NCBI GenBank assembly: GCA_937905835.1
Contig: CALCXK010000022.1
Span: 1 to 28,423 of the forward strand
Length of the DNA stretch: 28,423 nucleotides
DNA from: an uncultured Ilumatobacter sp.
GTDB lineage: Bacteria > Actinomycetota > Acidimicrobiia > Acidimicrobiales > Ilumatobacteraceae
Direction of reading: 5' to 3'
Under the pieces are notes generated by a model that ran no database searches, had not been told where the DNA came from, and saw nothing but the letters and a program-made list of their open reading frames with translations. This document shows positions 1 to 8,131 of this stretch, piece by piece; position 1 is the stretch's first letter, and each line of letters opens with the position of its first letter. A program made the translations under genes and the position numbers.

Positions 1-782
1 CTGTTCGCATTCGAAAGGGCACGCCCGGCGATCTCGACTGGTCGACCACCCTGGCCCGACTCGACAAGGTGCTCCGCATCCGCACGACGCCGATCGGTAT
101 GAAAATGTTCGAGACCGCAGCCGAGATGGAAGCAGTCCCGAAGATCCGACGGCCAAAAGACATCCACACCGCCGATCAGATCGTGTCGATGGCATCGCGC
201 CTCAACTGGACCGTTGGTATCACTGGCGCCGATTTGGTTGGTGCTCAGTGCCAGGCCGTGCTCGGGCTCGGCGCTCAGGATGACGAGTGGTACTCGGGCA
301 AGCACATGGCTGGCGTGTGGTTCGAAACGATCGAAGACTCCGCCGCGCACCAAGCCGCAATGCATGTCGTCCCCATTGGCAAGTACGAGGCAATGGCGGT
401 GTCGCCGCTCAGCACGGGCCGTCTCGATCCGCCGGACATCTGCATGATCTACGCAACGCCTGGACAGATGATCCTGCTGATCAATGGGCTCCAGTGGTCG
501 GGATACAAGAAGCTCGAGTGGGGCTGTGTTGGTGAGTCGTCGTGTGCTGACTCGTGGGGCCGCGCGCTGTCGACTGGCGAGCCGAGCCTGTCGATCCCGT
601 GCTACGCCGAACGTCGCTACGGCGGTGTGCACGACGATGAGATGCTGATGGCGCTGCAGCCGCATCAACTCGTGCGGGCCATCGACGGGATGGAGGCACT
701 GTCACGCAACGGCCTGCGCTACCCGATTCCGCCGTACGGCATCCAGACCGACGCGCGCGCCGGCCTCGGTGCCAGCTACTGA
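1..782 (+). CDS. DUF169 family protein, 5'-truncated by the window edge
   Basis: The frame is open from base 3 to the TGA at 780-782, so the gene begins upstream of the window. A GTG at 69 is in frame, but the residues before it (W-S-T-T-L-A-R-L-D-K-V) read as normal protein and fit the family's N-terminal region, so an internal start is unlikely. The C-terminal half has the family hallmarks: the cysteine-bearing stretch CVGESSCADSWGRALSTG followed by SIPCYAERRYGG. DUF169 proteins have no established biochemical role; the conserved cysteines suggest a metal or redox centre, which is inference. Some relatives lie near C1 or corrinoid genes, and a corrinoid methyl-transfer island lies about 12 kb downstream here, but no direct link is visible. 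The next gene on this strand starts after a 122-base gap without a clear promoter. Confidence 0.85.
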   Translation, partial: VRIRKGTPGDLDWSTTLARLDKVLRIRTTPIGMKMFETAAEMEAVPKIRRPKDIHTADQIVSMASRLNWTVGITGADLVGAQCQAVLGLGAQDDEWYSGKHMAGVWFETIEDSAAHQAAMHVVPIGKYEAMAVSPLSTGRLDPPDICMIYATPGQMILLINGLQWSGYKKLEWGCVGESSCADSWGRALSTGEPSLSIPCYAERRYGGVHDDEMLMALQPHQLVRAIDGMEALSRNGLRYPIPPYGIQTDARAGLGASY

Positions 783-904
783 TGGTGCCGGCGGTCTTGT
801 CGCCGGTCGCCGTGTGACAACGTCGAGTCATACTGGTATTACCGGCGTCTCACGACCGGCTTGTCGCTGAGCGACCTACTCCTGCACTGCCCCGGAGGGT
901 CCCC

Positions 905-1636
905 ATGCGTCATATTCTCGATCTACTACCAGCGTTACGGCTCCCTTGTCTGCTGCCAGATCTCGATGTTCCCGACCGCCCATTCGTCTGTGCCGATGAC
1001 GTCGCACAGTTTGCTCTCGAGGGAGGAATCCTCACCGGGCAGCGCCGGACACACAGCTGGCACCTTGCCCGAGATGGTCGCTTCGCCTGTGGAACGCGAG
1101 CAACGTGCTCCGATTCGCTCGCCGATTGGGCCGCGCAACCGAATCGGCTCATCGAGGCGTTTTTGGATGGCCGGCCCGAGCAGTCTTGCTCGCCGATCTG
1201 GGTCGTGATCGACGAACGACCTTCGGGCCTCACGGATCCTTGCGAGCTTCCCGTTGAGCACGATGTCGAGCAGTACCTCCAGCGCCAGCTCGAAGTCGCT
1301 GGTATCACCCTTGTCGACGCTGTTGTGTTCGACGACCAACGGTACTGGTGGTCGATGTGTGAGCTGTTGACGGGCACGACGGTCTTGGTGTGCAGGACCA
1401 ACAAGTTGCAGGGGGAACACGACCCACAGTGGCGTAATGGTCCGAGTTCGCCGCGATGTCAGATGCTGATCGGCAGCATGGTCGGGCCGCGCCCGAGTAG
1501 CACCTCGCCCCACGTGACTGCAGCGTCGTCGCGGAGTGCGAGCTCAGGGAATCGCTTGATCAGGCGACCGATCGCCACCTCGGCTTCCAGCCGAGCGAGG
1601 GCTGCGCCAAGACAGAAGTGGCCGCCGTATCCGTAG
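905..1636 (+). CDS. Putative degenerate RadC/JAB-domain-like protein
   Basis: The ATG at 905 has a good GGAGG Shine-Dalgarno sequence seven bases upstream, which supports this start. Residues about 49-150 can be laid over the RadC C-terminal JAB domain: a strand (SPIWVVIDE), then PSG at 106-108 where RadC has HNHPSGD, an aspartate at 120, and the tail GITLVDAVVFDDQRYWWSM (133-151), which resembles the RadC ending GI-x-L-x-D-x(n)-RY-x-SM. The metal-binding histidine pair is absent, so a JAB metallopeptidase activity is not expected. The match is by eye and could be wrong. The last 58 codons run antisense through the 3' end of the convergent P450 gene, a 178-base overlap. The domain ends before the overlap, so the tail may be non-functional read-through or may reflect a lost stop. 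Opposite-strand frames here look like shadows. Confidence 0.5.
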   Translation: MRHILDLLPALRLPCLLPDLDVPDRPFVCADDVAQFALEGGILTGQRRTHSWHLARDGRFACGTRATCSDSLADWAAQPNRLIEAFLDGRPEQSCSPIWVVIDERPSGLTDPCELPVEHDVEQYLQRQLEVAGITLVDAVVFDDQRYWWSMCELLTGTTVLVCRTNKLQGEHDPQWRNGPSSPRCQMLIGSMVGPRPSSTSPHVTAASSRSASSGNRLIRRPIATSASSRARAAPRQKWPPYP

Positions 1637-2685
1637 CCCAGATGCGAGCGGGCATTCGAGCGATCGATGCGCAGGTCGTCAGGGTCGTCGAACACGACTG
1701 GATCGCGGTTGGCGCCGAGCACGCCCAGGAACACGGTCTGACCAACGGCCATGGCGATGCCGTCGCGCTCGTGGGCTTCACCGACGATGCGCACCATCAG
1801 TTTCGTCGAGCCGTCGAAGCGGTGCAGTTCTTCGAGCGCCCCGCCCAGCAGCTCGGGCCGTGACCCCAACAGCCGCTGCTGCTCAGGGTGTTGGAGCAGC
1901 GAATGCATCGAGTTCGAGATCAGGTTGGTCGTCGTCTCGTGGCCGCCGAACAGCAGCAACGTGAGCGCCCCGATCAACTCGGTCGGGGCCAGGCCTGCAT
2001 CGGGGTCGTCGTTGGTGACCTCGATGAGCGCTGAAATCAAGTTGTCGGTTGGCTCGTTGGTGTATCGATCGATCAGGCTCGTGAAGTAGTCGATGAACTT
2101 GGCACTGCCTGCTGCAGCCCGCTCGATGCCAGCTGTTCGATTAGCCGAGCCGAAGACGATGGCGGCGAGCTGATCGCTCCAGTGCTTGAAGTCGTCGCGA
2201 TCCTCCGCTGGGACCCCGAGCAGTTCCGCAATCACGATTGCCGGCAGCGGAAACGCGAAGTCGCGGACGAGGTCGGGTTCGTCGATGTCAGCAAGTTCAT
2301 CGAGTAACTCGTCGACAATCTCTTCGACCCGCGGCCGGAGGTCGCTGATACGGGACGGAGTGAACGTACGACGGAGCGGCTCCCGCAACCGGTTGTGCTC
2401 GGGCCCGTCGTGGAACACCATCCAGCCGCGCAACAGGTCGAAGGTCTGCCCCAGTGCGGCGCGTGAGGTGTCGTCGAGCCGCGCCTCGAGTGGCGTCAGC
2501 CGATCGCTCGACAGCCGTTGATCGTGGAAACCAAGTCGGACTGCTTCGTGAGTGGTGAACATCCACGCCCGATGTCGAGTCAGCCACACGATCGGGCCCA
2601 TCTCGCGCAGCGCAGCGAAAATGGCGTGGGGATCAGTGATCGCGTCAGGCGCGAGAAGATCGACGCCGCTCGTCGGAGCGTTCAC
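1459..2685 (-). CDS. Cytochrome P450 (bacterial class I type)
   Basis: Heme-thiolate monooxygenase of 408 residues, the usual length for soluble bacterial P450s, with no membrane anchor. Visible motifs are the C-helix W-x(6)-P-E-H-N-R-L-R (88-101), the I-helix oxygen-activation motif GGHETT (247-252), the K-helix E-L-H-R (286-289), and the heme loop YGYGGHFCLG with Cys358 as the axial ligand. The start is taken as the GTG at 2685 because it overlaps the thiolase stop as GTGA, a translational-coupling arrangement; another GTG at 2718 would add 11 residues that do not look conserved. It is the third gene of a minus-strand unit after an OB-fold protein and a thiolase. That context suggests hydroxylation of a steroid, terpenoid or fatty-acyl substrate, which is inference. 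No ferredoxin or ferredoxin reductase gene lies beside it. Confidence 0.93.
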   Translation of the reverse strand: MNAPTSGVDLLAPDAITDPHAIFAALREMGPIVWLTRHRAWMFTTHEAVRLGFHDQRLSSDRLTPLEARLDDTSRAALGQTFDLLRGWMVFHDGPEHNRLREPLRRTFTPSRISDLRPRVEEIVDELLDELADIDEPDLVRDFAFPLPAIVIAELLGVPAEDRDDFKHWSDQLAAIVFGSANRTAGIERAAAGSAKFIDYFTSLIDRYTNEPTDNLISALIEVTNDDPDAGLAPTELIGALTLLLFGGHETTTNLISNSMHSLLQHPEQQRLLGSRPELLGGALEELHRFDGSTKLMVRIVGEAHERDGIAMAVGQTVFLGVLGANRDPVVFDDPDDLRIDRSNARSHLGYGYGGHFCLGAALARLEAEVAIGRLIKRFPELALRDDAAVTWGEVLLGRGPTMLPISI

Positions 2686-3845
2686 GAGCCGGGTCCGCGC
2701 AACAACGCGATGACACACGCATTTGCATCGACGCCTGCCGCGCCGCCGCCCATTGTTTCAAGGAGCCCGACTCGTGCGCCATCGACTTGGCGTTCGCCTG
2801 CCTCTCCGCGTAATTGCCAGACCAACTCGGCGGTTTGGGCCAGACCGGTCGAGCCGAGCGGGTGCCCGCGAGACAACAGCCCGCCACTGGGATTGACTGG
2901 TTGTGGCCCACCCAAGCGCGTGTGGCCTGACGGAGCGAGTGCTGCACCCTCGCCCGGAGCGGCGACACCGATTGCTTCGAGTGTGAGGATTTCACCGATC
3001 GTGAACGCATCGTGCACCTCGAACACGTCAACGTCCTCGACCGATAACCCTGCCTCGGCGAATGCCCGGGCCGCGGTGCGCGCCACTGTTTGGAAGCCCC
3101 ACGGTTCGGTGTCGCTCGACGTCCAGAGCGGACCGGACGAAAACTGGCTGGTCACAATCTCGACCTGCCGGTGCCCGTTGGGCCTGGAGTCGGGGTCGAA
3201 CGTGGTGATCACCGCGGCGCCCGCGCCATCAGACATCGGGCAGCACTGCAGCAGGGTCAACGGCCCGGCGATTGGTCGGCTCTCCAACACCTCGGCCCTG
3301 GTCGGCGGAGTTCCCGAGAGGTGGGCACGCGGGTTGAGCGCACCATGGGCCTTGTTCTTCACAGCGACCTCGGCGAGGAGCGCCGGGTCGACGTCGAACT
3401 CCTGTAGGTAGCGACTTGCCTGCAGCGCATAGAGCGCTGGCATCGCCAACCCTGCACGGCCTTCGGGGTCGCTCAGTTCGGGCACGATTGGCCCGGCAAA
3501 CTGCGTCGACAGCTGTTCGACGCCGACGGCGATCACCCGCTGATAGCGCCCCGACGCGACCGCCTGCTGCGCTTCGTGCAGCGCCACGGTTCCGCTCGCG
3601 CAGGCTGCCTCGATCTTGAAAGTCGGAATACCACCGAGCCCGGTACCGGCGAGCACACGATTGGCAAGACCGGGCGGGCCGAACACGGAGCCGACGAACG
3701 CAGCGTCGATCTCAGATGGTGCGAAGCCGCTGTCGTCGATCGCTTCGATGATTGCTTCCCATGCCAACTCCTCGACGCGTCGATCGGGAAAGCGCCCGAA
3801 GTGTGAGGTGCCAACGCCAGCAATACCAACTCGGCGGTCGGTCAT
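2682..3845 (-). CDS. Thiolase-fold acetyl-CoA acetyltransferase / SCP-x-type lipid-transfer thiolase
   Basis: Protein of 387 residues with a thiolase fold. The nucleophile is Cys82 in K-I-E-A-A-C-A-S-G. His278 lies in EVHDAF and His328 in LLSRGHPLG, the positions of the active-site histidines of the SCP2-thiolase/Ltp group. The second catalytic cysteine of biosynthetic thiolases is replaced (ETMGGGAAG near the C-terminus), which is common in this group. Such enzymes usually cleave or condense 3-ketoacyl-CoA esters, including steroid side-chain intermediates. The gene overlaps its upstream neighbour by ATGA (3842-3845) and its downstream neighbour by GTGA (2682-2685), so the three proteins are probably made at matched levels. 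The thiolase and the small OB-fold protein are a recurrent pair, and the OB-fold partner probably forms part of the active complex. Confidence 0.92.
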   Translation of the reverse strand: MTDRRVGIAGVGTSHFGRFPDRRVEELAWEAIIEAIDDSGFAPSEIDAAFVGSVFGPPGLANRVLAGTGLGGIPTFKIEAACASGTVALHEAQQAVASGRYQRVIAVGVEQLSTQFAGPIVPELSDPEGRAGLAMPALYALQASRYLQEFDVDPALLAEVAVKNKAHGALNPRAHLSGTPPTRAEVLESRPIAGPLTLLQCCPMSDGAGAAVITTFDPDSRPNGHRQVEIVTSQFSSGPLWTSSDTEPWGFQTVARTAARAFAEAGLSVEDVDVFEVHDAFTIGEILTLEAIGVAAPGEGAALAPSGHTRLGGPQPVNPSGGLLSRGHPLGSTGLAQTAELVWQLRGEAGERQVDGARVGLLETMGGGAAGVDANACVIALLRGPGS

Positions 3846-4204
3846 GACACCACCGCCTCGACGAGCAGGTCGCCGTGATCTTCGCCGACGAATCGCACGA
3901 CGCCCCCGGCAGGGACTTCGGTCGCGCCAACAATGCGGGCCAGGACGCGTGGCCCACCATCAATGTCGACGTATGCGAGAACGAACGGGGGAGTGAGGTC
4001 GCCGACGCGGAGGTGCACGGTGGTCGACGACCAGACAATGCCGCCGGGCCCGAACGACGTTGGCACGGTCGGACCAAGGCATCGCTCGCAGCGGTCGTGC
4101 CTCCGAGCCGCAACATGGCCGCATGCCGTGCACGCGGATCCGTCGATGCAACAGTCGATCAGGTGGGGCCTCGGGTCAGCCGGTACCGGAGGTGCGCTCG
4201 CCAT
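3842..4204 (-). CDS. Zn-ribbon/OB-fold acyl-CoA-associated protein (DUF35 family)
   Basis: Protein of 120 residues. It opens with a rubredoxin-like zinc ribbon, C-T-A-C-G-H-x(n)-C-E-R-C, followed by a beta-rich segment typical of the DUF35 OB-fold (IVWSSTTVHLRV, PFVLAYVDIDGGPRVLARIV). The start is the ATG at 4204, preceded by AGGGAA. The frame stays open about 300 bases further upstream, but that extension is cysteine- and histidine-rich nonsense overlapping the divergent ligase gene. Members of this family are non-catalytic or accessory partners of thiolases and of MaoC-like hydratases in CoA-ester metabolism; the immediate ATGA overlap with the thiolase gene supports that role. It is the first gene of its unit. 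The 102-base divergent gap to the ligase gene should hold promoters for both directions, but I see no convincing boxes. Confidence 0.88.
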   Translation of the reverse strand: MASAPPVPADPRPHLIDCCIDGSACTACGHVAARRHDRCERCLGPTVPTSFGPGGIVWSSTTVHLRVGDLTPPFVLAYVDIDGGPRVLARIVGATEVPAGGVVRFVGEDHGDLLVEAVVS

Positions 4205-4306
4205 TTCCCTATGCAAGCACACCGTAGGAGCGTGGGACGATCCGCGCAGCGCCGATACCGAGCGGCCAGGTCGTTGCCCCATTGGCTGACAGATGAGACT
4301 GTGCAA

Positions 4307-5866
4307 ATGGACGTCCGAGGACTCATGGCACAGGCCGCAACACTGAACGCGCAACGGACGGCAGTGATCCATGGCGATCGCCAGCTGACATTCGCCGAGG
4401 CGTGGACCCGCGGCATCCGGCTCGCCAACGCGCTGCTGGCCCTCGGCCTCGTTCCCGGTGACCGAATTGGTGTCCTTGAAGACAACAGCATCGAAGCGCA
4501 AGATCTTTTTGCAGGTGCAACCATTGCCGGTCTTGTGCGTGTGCCGTTGTACGCCCGCAACTCAGCTGAGGCACACATCCACATGCTTGATCACACGGGC
4601 TGTCGTGCGGTCATCGTCGCCGAGCACTACGCGCACGAAATCGAAGCTATTTGTGCCGAACTCCCCGACGTCGAACACGTCATCGTCCGCGATTCGGGTT
4701 ACGAGCGGTGGCTCGGCGCGCACGCTGATGCCGACCCGAACGTCCTGATTGATCCGGACGACTGGTACATCATCCGCCACACCGGTGGCACCACAGGCAA
4801 GCCGAAGGGTGTTGCCTATACCCATCGTTCGTGGCTCGCTGCCGGGCGTGACTGGTTCTACAACTTTCCACCGATGATCGCAGGCGAACGGTGCCTTCAC
4901 GTCGGGCCGATCTCACACGGCTCTGGCTACCTGTACACGCCGACGTGGTTGAGCGGTGGCGCAAACGTGCTGCTTGATCATTTCGATCCGGCGGAGACGA
5001 TCGAGGTGATGGAGCGTGAGCGAATCAGCTACATGTTCGCCGTGCCCGCAATGTTGAATGCACTCGCCCGCAACGAGACGGCGCGGAGCCGTGACTGGTC
5101 GGCACTCAAGGTGATCCAGATCGGCGGCGCGCCAATCGCTGACGAGACCGCACTGCTCGCCCGTGACGTGTTTGGCATGGTGCTCTACCAAGGCTTTGGG
5201 CAGACGGAGGCGCTGCCGGTGTGCATGATGGGCCCCGAAGAGTGGTTCTCAGAAGTCGAGGGTTCGGAGCCGCTTCGCTCGACCGGCCGTGCGTTGCCGT
5301 TCGCCTATCTGCAGATTCGCGACCCCGATGACAGCACGCGGGAGTTGCCGATCGGCGCCGAAGGGGAGATCGCTGTCAAGTGTGACGGCCAGATGCTGGA
5401 GTTCTGGGACAACGCCGAGGCGACTGCTGAACGCATTACGCCCGACGGGTTCGTACTGACTGGCGACATCGGGCGACTTGATGCGAACGGCTACCTCTAC
5501 GTGCTTGACCGCAAGGACGACATGATCATCTCGGGTGGCTTCAACATTTGGCCGGCCGAGCTGGAGAATGTCATTGCCGACCACCCTGGCGTCGTTGAAG
5601 TGGCGGTGTTCTCGGTGCCAGACGGTAAGTGGGGTGAGACGCCGATGGCGGTGTGCTCGGTGGCTGATGGCATCGCCATCGATGATGCCAGGATCATTGA
5701 TGAGATCCGATCGCTCTGCGTTGATCGGCTCGGCTCGTACAAGAAGCCAACGCACATCGAACTCCGTGCCGTACCGTTGCCGAAGAGCCCGGTGGGCAAG
5801 ATCCAACGCAAGGTGCTGCGCGAACCGCATTGGGTTGGCCACGATCGCCGGGTCGCCGGCAACTGA
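4307..5866 (+). CDS. AMP-dependent acyl-CoA synthetase/ligase (ANL superfamily)
   Basis: Cytosolic enzyme of 519 residues that activates a carboxylic acid with ATP to acyl-AMP and then to acyl-CoA. The ANL core motifs are all present: the P-loop HTGGTTGKPKG (158-168), the adenine-site motif YQGFGQTEA (294-302), TGDIG (385-389), the hinge DRKDDMIISGGFN (401-413), and the C-terminal catalytic lysine Lys498 in P-V-G-K-I-Q-R-K. The start is uncertain: the ATG at 4307, a GTG two codons earlier at 4301 (with GATGAGA in front) and an ATG at 4325 are all possible. The frame is open much further upstream, but only antisense to the OB-fold gene. Divergent from the OB-fold/thiolase/P450 unit, it probably supplies the CoA ester those enzymes act on. 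The chain type of the substrate cannot be told from the sequence. Confidence 0.94.
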   Translation: MDVRGLMAQAATLNAQRTAVIHGDRQLTFAEAWTRGIRLANALLALGLVPGDRIGVLEDNSIEAQDLFAGATIAGLVRVPLYARNSAEAHIHMLDHTGCRAVIVAEHYAHEIEAICAELPDVEHVIVRDSGYERWLGAHADADPNVLIDPDDWYIIRHTGGTTGKPKGVAYTHRSWLAAGRDWFYNFPPMIAGERCLHVGPISHGSGYLYTPTWLSGGANVLLDHFDPAETIEVMERERISYMFAVPAMLNALARNETARSRDWSALKVIQIGGAPIADETALLARDVFGMVLYQGFGQTEALPVCMMGPEEWFSEVEGSEPLRSTGRALPFAYLQIRDPDDSTRELPIGAEGEIAVKCDGQMLEFWDNAEATAERITPDGFVLTGDIGRLDANGYLYVLDRKDDMIISGGFNIWPAELENVIADHPGVVEVAVFSVPDGKWGETPMAVCSVADGIAIDDARIIDEIRSLCVDRLGSYKKPTHIELRAVPLPKSPVGKIQRKVLREPHWVGHDRRVAGN

Positions 5867-5932
5867 GCTGGGCAGGGGTTTCCTTTCGCTGCGGCTGAAT
5901 GCTCGGCGAAGCGATCGCGTACTGTTGCCAAC

Positions 5933-6907
5933 ATGAAGATTTGGCGACTCACAGCTCACGGTGACCCGATCGACCAACTCGAACTCATGGACGAGGCAGC
6001 GCCCGAACCAGGCCCGGGCCAGGTGCTCATCAACCAAGAGGCCGTCGGCCTCGCGTTCCCCGACGTCCTGTCGTGTCGCGGGATGTACCAGGTGAAGTCA
6101 CATCCCGGACATGTCCCGGGTGGCGAGTCGTGCGGCACCGTCGCAGCGCTTGGTGAAGGCGTCACGGGCGTCGAAATCGGTCAGCGCGTTGCGTACCTCG
6201 GAGGCGGAGGCCTCGCTGAACAGACGGTGCATCCGGCCGCCGGGTTGTTCCCCGTGCCTGATGGCGTGTCGGCAGCAACGGCTGCCGCGATTCCGATCAA
6301 CTACTGCACCACGCTCTACGCACTTGAGGATCGGGCCAAGCTGCAGGCAGGCGAGACCGTGTTGATCACGGGCGCAGCCGGAGGCACCGGTACGGCGGCA
6401 ATCCAGTTGGCCAAGGCCATGGGCGCCAGGACCATCGCAGTCGCCGGTGGTGCTACCAAGGTGCAAGTGCTCAAAGACGTCGGGGCTGACGTCGTGATCG
6501 ACCATCAGGAGAATCCCGACTGGGTCGACGCCGTCCGTGAGGCAAGCGGCGGTGGTGTCGACGTGGCCTACGATCCGGTCGGTGGCGACACCTTCCAGCA
6601 GGTCCGCCGGTGCATGGGATGGGATGGTCGACTCTTGGTGATCGGTTTTGTCGCCGGCATCCCCGAGTTCAAGACGAACCACGCGCTTCTCAAGAGCTAC
6701 TCCGTGGTCGGGGTGCACTGGGGAGCAGCATTAGCTCGCTACCCCGAGGCGCTCGAACAGCAGATGACCAAGCTGCTCGCGATGGCCTCAGCAGGCACCA
6801 TCGACCCGCCGATCTACCCGCCGTACGCATTCGATCAGGCGGCGCAGGCCCTGCAGGACCTTGCCGACCGGAAGACCTACGGCAAGGTCGTCGCGCTCAT
6901 CAAGTAG
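5933..6907 (+). CDS. NADPH:quinone oxidoreductase-like, zinc-free medium-chain dehydrogenase/reductase
   Basis: Protein of 324 residues, typical of the quinone oxidoreductase branch. The N-terminal GroES-like domain has F-P-D-V-L near 49 and GHVPGGESCGTV, and lacks the zinc-ligand pattern of alcohol dehydrogenases. The Rossmann nucleotide site is ITGAAGGTGTAAIQLAKAMGA. The C-terminus is the usual Y-G-K-V-V-A-L-I-K. It reduces quinones or enoyl-type double bonds using NADPH. It follows the acyl-CoA ligase gene after 66 bases and may be co-transcribed with it, so a role in reducing an unsaturated intermediate of the same pathway is plausible but unproven. Its stop overlaps the 3' end of the convergent homocysteine methyltransferase gene by 8 bases. 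Confidence 0.93.
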   Translation: MKIWRLTAHGDPIDQLELMDEAAPEPGPGQVLINQEAVGLAFPDVLSCRGMYQVKSHPGHVPGGESCGTVAALGEGVTGVEIGQRVAYLGGGGLAEQTVHPAAGLFPVPDGVSAATAAAIPINYCTTLYALEDRAKLQAGETVLITGAAGGTGTAAIQLAKAMGARTIAVAGGATKVQVLKDVGADVVIDHQENPDWVDAVREASGGGVDVAYDPVGGDTFQQVRRCMGWDGRLLVIGFVAGIPEFKTNHALLKSYSVVGVHWGAALARYPEALEQQMTKLLAMASAGTIDPPIYPPYAFDQAAQALQDLADRKTYGKVVALIK

Positions 6908-7922
6908 CCCCGAAAAGTCCACTTTCCCTCGGGTCAAAAGTGGACAATCGTGAGCTGAATCGGGTTGCCAGCGCGGCGATGTCTTCGGGGTACATGTCGC
7001 AGCATCCGCCGATGATTGTCGCTCCGGCCTCAACCCAGCCGGCCACGATCTCGGCATAGCTGGCCGCATCGAGATCTGGTCGACGCTCGAAGATCGTGTT
7101 GTTTGCGGCGTATTCGGGTTGCCGCGCGTGAGGGAAGCCGTTGGCATAGCCGCCGATTCGTACGTCAAGTTTGGAGGTGGCAACCTTCTCAGCGAGCTCA
7201 TTGATGGCTGGTGTCATCTGCTCCGGCAGCGCGCAATTGAACATCACGGCCTCGACCACATCAGCGTGCTCGGTGACGACATCGATGATGTCGTCGATGG
7301 TGTCGCCCGAGCGGAGCGCGATCTGACCGTCGTACGTGTCTGGCAGCGAGAACGATGCCCAGATGGGCTGTCCCGATCCATGCTCGCGGATCGCTGCGAC
7401 GATCACGTCGAGTTCGGCGACCAGGCTGAGCGTCTCGGCGATCCATACATCGACGTACCGGTCGAGCTGCTGCACGATGAGTGCATACATGCCGGGGGCT
7501 CGATCTGCGTCGTAGAGGTCCGGTTCGTAGGAGCCGAACAACGGTGGCAACGAACCGCCGACAAGCACCACCCCAGCGGTGCCTGCAGCCTGGCGTGCGA
7601 GGCGTCCTGACAGCTCGATGAGGTTCGCGCCATCAGCCGCGAAGCGGTCATCACCGAGATGGTATGGAACGACGGCGTAGTTGTTGGTGATGATCACCTG
7701 GGCGCCTGCGTCTATGAACTGCGTGTGCGCGTCGACCACGTGGTCGGGGCTCTCGATGAGGGCCAGCGCAGACCACTCGGGCTGGCGGAACGGTGCGCCG
7801 ATTCGCCGCAGAAATTTGCCCATCCCGCCGTCGAGAATGGTGACTGAGCCGGTCGTGGATGGGGCCGGCGCAGAACTCGTCGTTCTGGACGACGGCGAAT
7901 CTGGGGTGAGGGAGGCAGGCAC
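6900..7922 (-). CDS. Homocysteine S-methyltransferase family protein
   Basis: Zinc-dependent methyltransferase of the MmuM/BHMT type, which moves a methyl group from S-methylmethionine, a betaine or a related donor to homocysteine to make methionine. The fold markers are ILDGGMG, I-I-T-N-N-Y, and the zinc ligands: Cys230 in V-M-F-N-C and Cys307-Cys308 in I-I-G-G-C-C-D (numbered from the GTG at 7922). The start is uncertain. The frame is open to an ATG at 8015 (371 residues), but the first 50 or so residues are Ser/Thr/Pro-rich and unlike the family. GTG codons at 7922, 7952 and 7967 are better; 7922 gives 340 residues. The Thr-Thr-Ser linker before the barrel has no start codon of its own. 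The divergent gap to the next gene is AT-richer than its surroundings and probably carries both promoters. Confidence 0.88.
   Translation of the reverse strand: MPASLTPDSPSSRTTSSAPAPSTTGSVTILDGGMGKFLRRIGAPFRQPEWSALALIESPDHVVDAHTQFIDAGAQVIITNNYAVVPYHLGDDRFAADGANLIELSGRLARQAAGTAGVVLVGGSLPPLFGSYEPDLYDADRAPGMYALIVQQLDRYVDVWIAETLSLVAELDVIVAAIREHGSGQPIWASFSLPDTYDGQIALRSGDTIDDIIDVVTEHADVVEAVMFNCALPEQMTPAINELAEKVATSKLDVRIGGYANGFPHARQPEYAANNTIFERRPDLDAASYAEIVAGWVEAGATIIGGCCDMYPEDIAALATRFSSRLSTFDPRESGLFGAT
6917..6945. terminator. Possible hairpin terminator after the quinone oxidoreductase gene
   Basis: A 9-bp perfect stem (GTCCACTTT paired with AAAGTGGAC) with an 11-base loop begins 10 bases after the oxidoreductase stop. 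It lies inside the 3' coding end of the convergent gene. It has short A and T runs at its base but no clear U-tract, so termination is only a possibility. Confidence 0.3.
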
Positions 7923-8131
7923 GAGCCGTGAATCTAGTGCGACGAGTTCCACCAGTTGTGAGACCACCAGCCACCGGTTACGGGGACACCGGTGACCGAT
8001 TGCGAAAGATTTCATGCAAACGTCTTACATTCTGTTGAATGCAAGATAAAGTACGCAGTACGAAAGCAAATCACGCAATCCCCGAGAACACACCCCTCAA
8101 AAAAACAACTCTCAAGTCACTGGAGCATCCA

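Noticed and set aside
935..1513. Minus-strand frame of 192 codons in the 5' part of the window
   Set aside because: It lacks a recognisable domain and overlaps the P450 3' end in another phase; the plus-strand frame at 905 has a ribosome site and a more protein-like sequence.
3875..4306. N-terminal extension of the acyl-CoA ligase
   Set aside because: The extension is antisense to the OB-fold gene and gives Arg-rich nonsense; ANL ligases normally begin close to the chosen start.
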